Part shown: piece after piece, positions 60,572-64,000 of the stretch
Numbering within the stretch: position 1 is the stretch's first letter
How the letters are laid out: each line of letters begins with the position of its first letter
Origin: an uncultured Bulleidia sp.
GTDB taxonomy: Bacteria > Bacillota_I > Bacilli_A > Erysipelotrichales > Erysipelotrichaceae
DNA: 64,000 nt
NCBI GenBank assembly: GCA_934754415.1
Contig: CAKVIS010000001.1
Coordinates: forward strand, 56,794-120,793
Direction of reading: 5' to 3'
The notes under the pieces: generated by a model
The model's database searches: none
Told to the model about the DNA's origin: nothing
The model's input: the letters and a program-made list of their open reading frames with translations, nothing else
Translations under genes and position numbers: made by a program

Positions 60572-60632
60572 AACCTGTGGAAGGGAATCCCGCAGGTTCT
60601 GAAAAGTAATAAAAAAATATCCCGCAGGATAT
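60572..60632 (-). terminator. Tandem hairpins ending rpmB
   Basis: Two hairpins follow rpmB on the minus strand. ATATCC/GGATAT (60617-60632) has a T run after it on that strand; AACCTGTGG/CCGCAGGTT (60572-60598) lies beyond. Both contain a CCCGCAGG box. Confidence 0.7.
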
Positions 60633-60647
60633 CTTTCTATATTTTGC

Positions 60648-60863
60648 TTATTCGGCTGCAGCAGCTGCCTTTGCCTTCTTGCCAGCTCCTTTAAGTGTCT
60701 TGAGAGCACGAGCAGAAATTTTAACTGTCGTAGGCTTTCCGTCAACTATCATATGAACTTTCTGAAGGTTAACGTTCCACTTGCGGCGAGTTGCACGCAA
60801 AGAATGTGAACGTCTATTACCTGACATTGCTTTCTTACCGGATACGGCACAAACTCTTGACAT
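60648..60863 (-). CDS. rpmB: 50S ribosomal protein L28
   Basis: The 71-residue basic protein starts MSRVCAVSGKKAMSGNRRSH with GGAGG upstream. KPTTVKISARALKTLKGAGK is typical of L28. A poly-Ala tail ends the protein. It is transcribed convergently with thiN and divergently from the ftsA-like gene; rpmB beside thiN is common in Bacillota. Confidence 0.97.
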   Translation of the reverse strand: MSRVCAVSGKKAMSGNRRSHSLRATRRKWNVNLQKVHMIVDGKPTTVKISARALKTLKGAGKKAKAAAAAE

Positions 60864-61036
60864 ACCATAACCTCCTTCACACAATTGCCTAGATACTTTA
60901 GCATGAGTAGGCAGTTTGTGCAACAGGAAAATGAAGTAAAAATCGATGGAAAATGGTGGATTTCAAAAGAAAGGTTTCGTCATTAAACGTAATTGTGATA
61001 ATATATAACTGTTATTAAGAAAGGAGCATCCGATCA

Positions 61037-62305
61037 GTGAACGATAAACAAATTTTTACAGCCATAGAAGTTGCGGATTATGAGGTACGCTTGATAGTAG
61101 GTGAATTCTTTAATACCCGCTTCAATATTATAAAAGTTGAAAGAGTTGCCTGTGATGGATTTGACGGAGAAAAAGTCGTCAATGCTGAGGCTATTACCAA
61201 AGCAATTCAGACAGCAGTCGAAAATGCAAAGAAAATGATCGGTGCGAGTATAAAGAGTGCCATTCTGGCAGTACCATCCTACGGCATGAAACGTTACAGT
61301 TTCAAATCCACTGTAGATGTTGCAGGAATTGACGGGACTGTTACGGTGCAGGATGTACGTAATGCCATGAAGAAAGCACAGCGCATGGATATTGGTAAAG
61401 ATTACGCCCTTATTCAGACAGTAAACGTAAAATATACAGTCAACGGCATCACTACCAGAAGAATTCCTATTGGCGAACGTTGTCATCAGTTAATGGTCGA
61501 TATTGATTTGTTATGTGCAAACAGAACAATGGCATATGATCTTGTTACTTGCATTGAAAAATCAGGTATCAAGATTATGGATATTTTCCTGGATACATAT
61601 GCTGTTGGTAAAGAAGCTGCTTTATTTGAACAGGCGGTAAACAAACAGATTATTATTCTGAAGATGGAAAGACAGTCGACTTCTCTGGGACTGTTAAGAA
61701 ATGGAAGAATGACAACTGCTATGGTCTTCCCTGCTGGTGTAGGGTATCTTGCAAGTGGCTTACTGGAAAAACATGCAGGTATTAATTATGAGCAGGCAGT
61801 GGAACTGGTGAAATACAGTGCGGTTCTGAATGAAAAAGAGCTGACTGATAACTCAGTGCATATCTGGACAGAAAACGGTGAGACGAAGACACTGACTGAA
61901 AAAGAACTTGTAGAATCCGTATTGCCAAAAGCGCAGGACTGGCTAAAATACGTTAAGAAATTATGCTCTCCTATCTTGCAAGCGGGTGAAACAACTGTTA
62001 TTATTACAGGCGAAGGTGGCGAAACACAGGGCCTTTCTAACCTGTTGGGAGATATATTGCATACGGAAGTAAAGACGTATGTTCCGGATACTCTTGGGGG
62101 AAGAAATGCTGGATTATCTTCATGCCTTGGATTATTCTATGCTTATCAGGATAGAATGCCAATCATGGGATATAACGATGAATCCATCGACATGGATGCC
62201 TTTATCAAGGCTGTTTCGTACAAAGAAAAAAAGAATGATGGCAACACAAAAGAGGATACTCTGACGAGTAAACTCAAAGGGTTATTCCTAGAAAATAGAA
62301 AGTAG
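61037..62305 (+). CDS. ftsA: Divergent FtsA-like cell-division protein
   Basis: The 422-residue protein lies directly before ftsZ and aligns with FtsA in overall layout: VGEFFNTRFNIIKVERV N-terminus, a 1C-like subdomain, and a C-terminal amphipathic helix after a K/N/D-rich linker (LTSKLKGLFLENRK). The nucleotide motifs are changed. The phosphate-1 GTS-type motif reads IEVADYEV. The phosphate-2 DIGGG-type motif reads ILKMERQSTS. The adenosine motif reads ITGEGGETQG. It probably anchors FtsZ to the membrane but may bind ATP weakly or not at all. GTG start, AAGGAG ten bases upstream. Confidence 0.88.
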   Translation: MNDKQIFTAIEVADYEVRLIVGEFFNTRFNIIKVERVACDGFDGEKVVNAEAITKAIQTAVENAKKMIGASIKSAILAVPSYGMKRYSFKSTVDVAGIDGTVTVQDVRNAMKKAQRMDIGKDYALIQTVNVKYTVNGITTRRIPIGERCHQLMVDIDLLCANRTMAYDLVTCIEKSGIKIMDIFLDTYAVGKEAALFEQAVNKQIIILKMERQSTSLGLLRNGRMTTAMVFPAGVGYLASGLLEKHAGINYEQAVELVKYSAVLNEKELTDNSVHIWTENGETKTLTEKELVESVLPKAQDWLKYVKKLCSPILQAGETTVIITGEGGETQGLSNLLGDILHTEVKTYVPDTLGGRNAGLSSCLGLFYAYQDRMPIMGYNDESIDMDAFIKAVSYKEKKNDGNTKEDTLTSKLKGLFLENRK

Positions 62306-62314
62306 GGAAGGAAA

Positions 62315-63439
62315 ATGGCAGATTTAAGTTATAACCAGGTAGCAAAAATTAAAGTATTTGGTATCGGCGGTGCTGGGGGAAACGCAGTAAATCGTATGGT
62401 ACAGGAAGGGGTACAGGGCGTTGAATTCTATGTAGCAAATACAGATGTTCAGGCTTTAGATGTATCTCCTGTTGCAAATAAGATTCAGTTAGGTAAAGAA
62501 GGACTGGGTGCCGGCGGTAATCCTGACAATGGACGTAAAGCTGCAGTAGAAAGCGAAGATGTTATTCGTAAATCTATTGAAGGTGCTGACATGGTCTTTT
62601 TAACAGCAGGTCTTGGTGGAGGTACAGGTACAGGTGCTTCTCCTATGTTTGCTAAAATTGCAAAAGAATTAGGATGCCTGACTGTAGGTATCGTTACAAA
62701 GCCTTTCAACTTTGAAGGAAGAAAGAGAATGGTTCAGGCTGAACAGGGCTTGGAACAGTTAAAAGAGTATGTAGATAGTCTAATCATTATCTCCAATAAC
62801 AAAGTATTGGAAGTTATCGGACATATTCCATTTGAAGACGCATTCAAGGAAGCTGATAATATCTTACGTCAGGGTGTTCAGACAATTACTGACCTTATCG
62901 CTGTTCCTGCAATGATTAACCTTGACTTCGCAGATATTAAATCTGTAATGCAGGGTCAGGGAAGCGCATTATTCGGAATCGGCATGGCTGATGGTGAAGA
63001 TAAAGCAAGAGAAGCTGCTGAAAGAGCTATCCAGTCTCCATTACTTGAAGCCCAGATTAAGGGCGCAAAGAGTGCTATCATCAACGTAACTGGTGGTGCA
63101 AGCATGTCAGCATATGACGCTAGTGAAGCTGTTGATTATATCCGTGAAGCTTCCGGTAATGATATTGATATCATCTTCGGTGTAGCTATCAATGAAAATA
63201 TCGGTGATTCTATTATCGTATCTGTTATCGCAACAGGTTTTGATCTTCCAACACCTGAGCTCATTGAAACCGATGCTCCTGCAGATGAAACAACACCACT
63301 TGTTGCAAAGAAGAAAGTTGCTCAGGTTGGTGTAGTTGCTGAAGAAGATACAGATGATGTAGGATTCGGATCCGCCACAACTGATACTGTTGTTGCAGAT
63401 GAAGATGACGATATTCCTGTATTCTTCAAGAGAGGTTAA
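62315..63439 (+). CDS. ftsZ: Cell-division protein FtsZ
   Basis: The 374-residue tubulin-like GTPase has GIGGAGGNAVNRM, the GTP-binding GGGTGTGASP and the T7-loop region NLDFADIKSVM. After residue about 320 a linker leads to the C-terminal peptide DDIPVFFKRG, which contacts FtsA and other partners. It forms the Z ring. It follows the ftsA-like gene by nine bases with a GGAAGG ribosome binding site; a terminator follows. Confidence 0.98.
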   Translation: MADLSYNQVAKIKVFGIGGAGGNAVNRMVQEGVQGVEFYVANTDVQALDVSPVANKIQLGKEGLGAGGNPDNGRKAAVESEDVIRKSIEGADMVFLTAGLGGGTGTGASPMFAKIAKELGCLTVGIVTKPFNFEGRKRMVQAEQGLEQLKEYVDSLIIISNNKVLEVIGHIPFEDAFKEADNILRQGVQTITDLIAVPAMINLDFADIKSVMQGQGSALFGIGMADGEDKAREAAERAIQSPLLEAQIKGAKSAIINVTGGASMSAYDASEAVDYIREASGNDIDIIFGVAINENIGDSIIVSVIATGFDLPTPELIETDAPADETTPLVAKKKVAQVGVVAEEDTDDVGFGSATTDTVVADEDDDIPVFFKRG

Positions 63440-63447
63440 TGCATTTA

Positions 63448-63472
63448 AAAACTGCCATTGGCAGTTTTTTTT
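63448..63472 (+). terminator. Terminator after ftsZ
   Basis: AAAACTGCC (63448-63456) pairs with GGCAGTTTT (63460-63468), followed by further Ts. Confidence 0.9.
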
Positions 63473-63483
63473 AAGAGGTAATT

Positions 63484-63891
63484 ATGAATAAAGAAGAATT
63501 AGCAGTAGAATTGAGAAATAAAGGATACAATTGTGCTCAGGCGGTTATCTGTGCCTATTGTGATGATTTTGGAATATCCAGGGAACAGGCTTTTGCTATC
63601 AGTGAACCTTTTGGCTCAGGACTTGGCTGTTCACAGGGTAATTGTGGAGCTCTTGTAGGAGCATGTATGTTACTGGGGCTTCAAACAAGTTCCAGAAATC
63701 TTGAAAAGCCTGATTCCAAAGGTACAACCTATGTGAAGGAAAGACCATTGGTGAAAGAGTTTACTGAGCAGGTTGGAGCTTTGAAATGCAGAGATATTAA
63801 AGGGATAGAAACCGGTAAAATACTTTGTGAATGTGAAATGTGTGTAAGGATTGCATCAAGACTAGTCGACAAATATCTGCTGGATAAGTAG
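63484..63891 (+). CDS. C_GCAxxG_C_C family redox-type protein
   Basis: The 135-residue protein has the family's spaced cysteines: GYNCAQAVICAY, GLGCSQGNCGALVGACMLLG and CECEMCV. Members are often linked to electron transfer or metal binding, but their reactions are unknown. It starts 11 bases after the ftsZ terminator, with AAGAGG as ribosome binding site, and may be read through from ftsZ. Cytoplasmic. Confidence 0.88.
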   Translation: MNKEELAVELRNKGYNCAQAVICAYCDDFGISREQAFAISEPFGSGLGCSQGNCGALVGACMLLGLQTSSRNLEKPDSKGTTYVKERPLVKEFTEQVGALKCRDIKGIETGKILCECEMCVRIASRLVDKYLLDK

Positions 63892-63896
63892 GAGAT

Positions 63897-63926
63897 TTGC
63901 ATACATTGTTTATTGTTTGTTATAAT
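63897..63926 (+). promoter_or_regulatory. Promoter at window end
   Basis: TTGCAT (63897-63902) and a perfect TATAAT (63921-63926) are 18 bases apart. Transcription would start near 63933, just before a strong hairpin. Confidence 0.6.
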
Positions 63927-63955
63927 CCCGACTTTTACAGTTAAGCGAAAATAAA

Positions 63956-63995
63956 ATTGCAATATATCCCATGATTAAAGGATATATTGCAATTT
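63956..63995 (+). terminator. Terminator-like hairpin close behind a promoter
   Basis: ATTGCAATATATCC (63956-63969) and GGATATATTGCAAT (63980-63993) form a perfect 14-bp stem with a 10-base loop, followed by Ts. It ends about 60 bases after the predicted transcript start. Confidence 0.8.
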
Positions 63996-64000
63996 TTGAT

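Noticed and set aside
60530..60745. Minus-strand open frame next to rpmB, and the long antisense frame inside the ftsA-like gene (61034-61486)
   Set aside because: The first overlaps rpmB in the wrong frame and its terminators; the second is an antisense shadow of a conserved coding region.
1..64000. CRISPR array, rRNA operon, transposase or insertion sequence
   Set aside because: No regularly spaced direct repeats of CRISPR type, no rRNA stretches and no transposase-like proteins or paired terminal repeats were seen on either strand.

Overview
The window comes from a low-GC Bacillota chromosome and holds most of an integrated tailed-phage genome (about 1-24,970) followed by roughly 39 kb of host housekeeping genes. 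Several features fit Erysipelotrichia-type bacteria: a SufCDSUB cluster, MurT/GatD, PrkC/PrpC, pyruvate:ferredoxin oxidoreductase as an anaerobic marker, tRNA genes without encoded CCA, and a short, divergent FtsA. That placement is inference from gene content, not a computed phylogeny.

Prophage. At the left edge a minus-strand unit (promoter, two palindromic operators, a tiny ORF and a partial unknown CDS) ends an accessory or regulatory block. A gene-poor, hairpin-rich stretch (561-1087) holds a probable cos/packaging region. From 1088 the late genes follow canonical HK97-type siphophage order on the plus strand: HNH endonuclease, small and large terminase, portal, ClpP-like protease, major capsid protein, four connector/completion proteins, major tail protein, tail assembly chaperone with a clear -1 frameshift extension, tape measure, Dit, Tal, three repeat-rich tail-fibre or adsorption proteins, two small tail-associated proteins, endolysin, a membrane protein, holin and a small HTH protein. 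Behind a strong terminator, a separately promoted five-gene cassette (22,858-24,889) encodes cysteine-containing, probably virion-associated proteins of unknown function. The prophage ends beside the 3' end of tRNA-His (minus strand), the likely attachment site. No integrase lies in the window, so the other end is to the left.

Host genes, first half. After tRNA-His come a YgjP-type metallohydrolase, an MscS channel, a possible 34-residue micro-gene, an ankyrin-repeat protein coupled to an EF-G paralogue, an amino-acid permease and pyruvate:ferredoxin oxidoreductase with a Rex-like site upstream. A glycolipid cluster follows: two GT4 glycosyltransferases and a flippase-like membrane protein. 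The second glycosyltransferase carries a complete RecX domain at its C-terminus. The run continues with YhaM and with MurT-GatD for peptidoglycan amidation.

Host genes, second half. Minus-strand HIT/Nudix and PrsA-like foldase pairs are followed by the suf operon (Fe-S cluster assembly), tRNA-Val(CAC) and proC (minus). Next is a conserved priA-rsmB-rlmN-prpC-prkC-rsgA-rpe-thiN run with several ATGA/TAATG overlaps, then rpmB (minus). An ftsA-like gene and ftsZ come next, then a C_GCAxxG_C_C family protein. The window closes on a promoter followed almost at once by a strong hairpin terminator.
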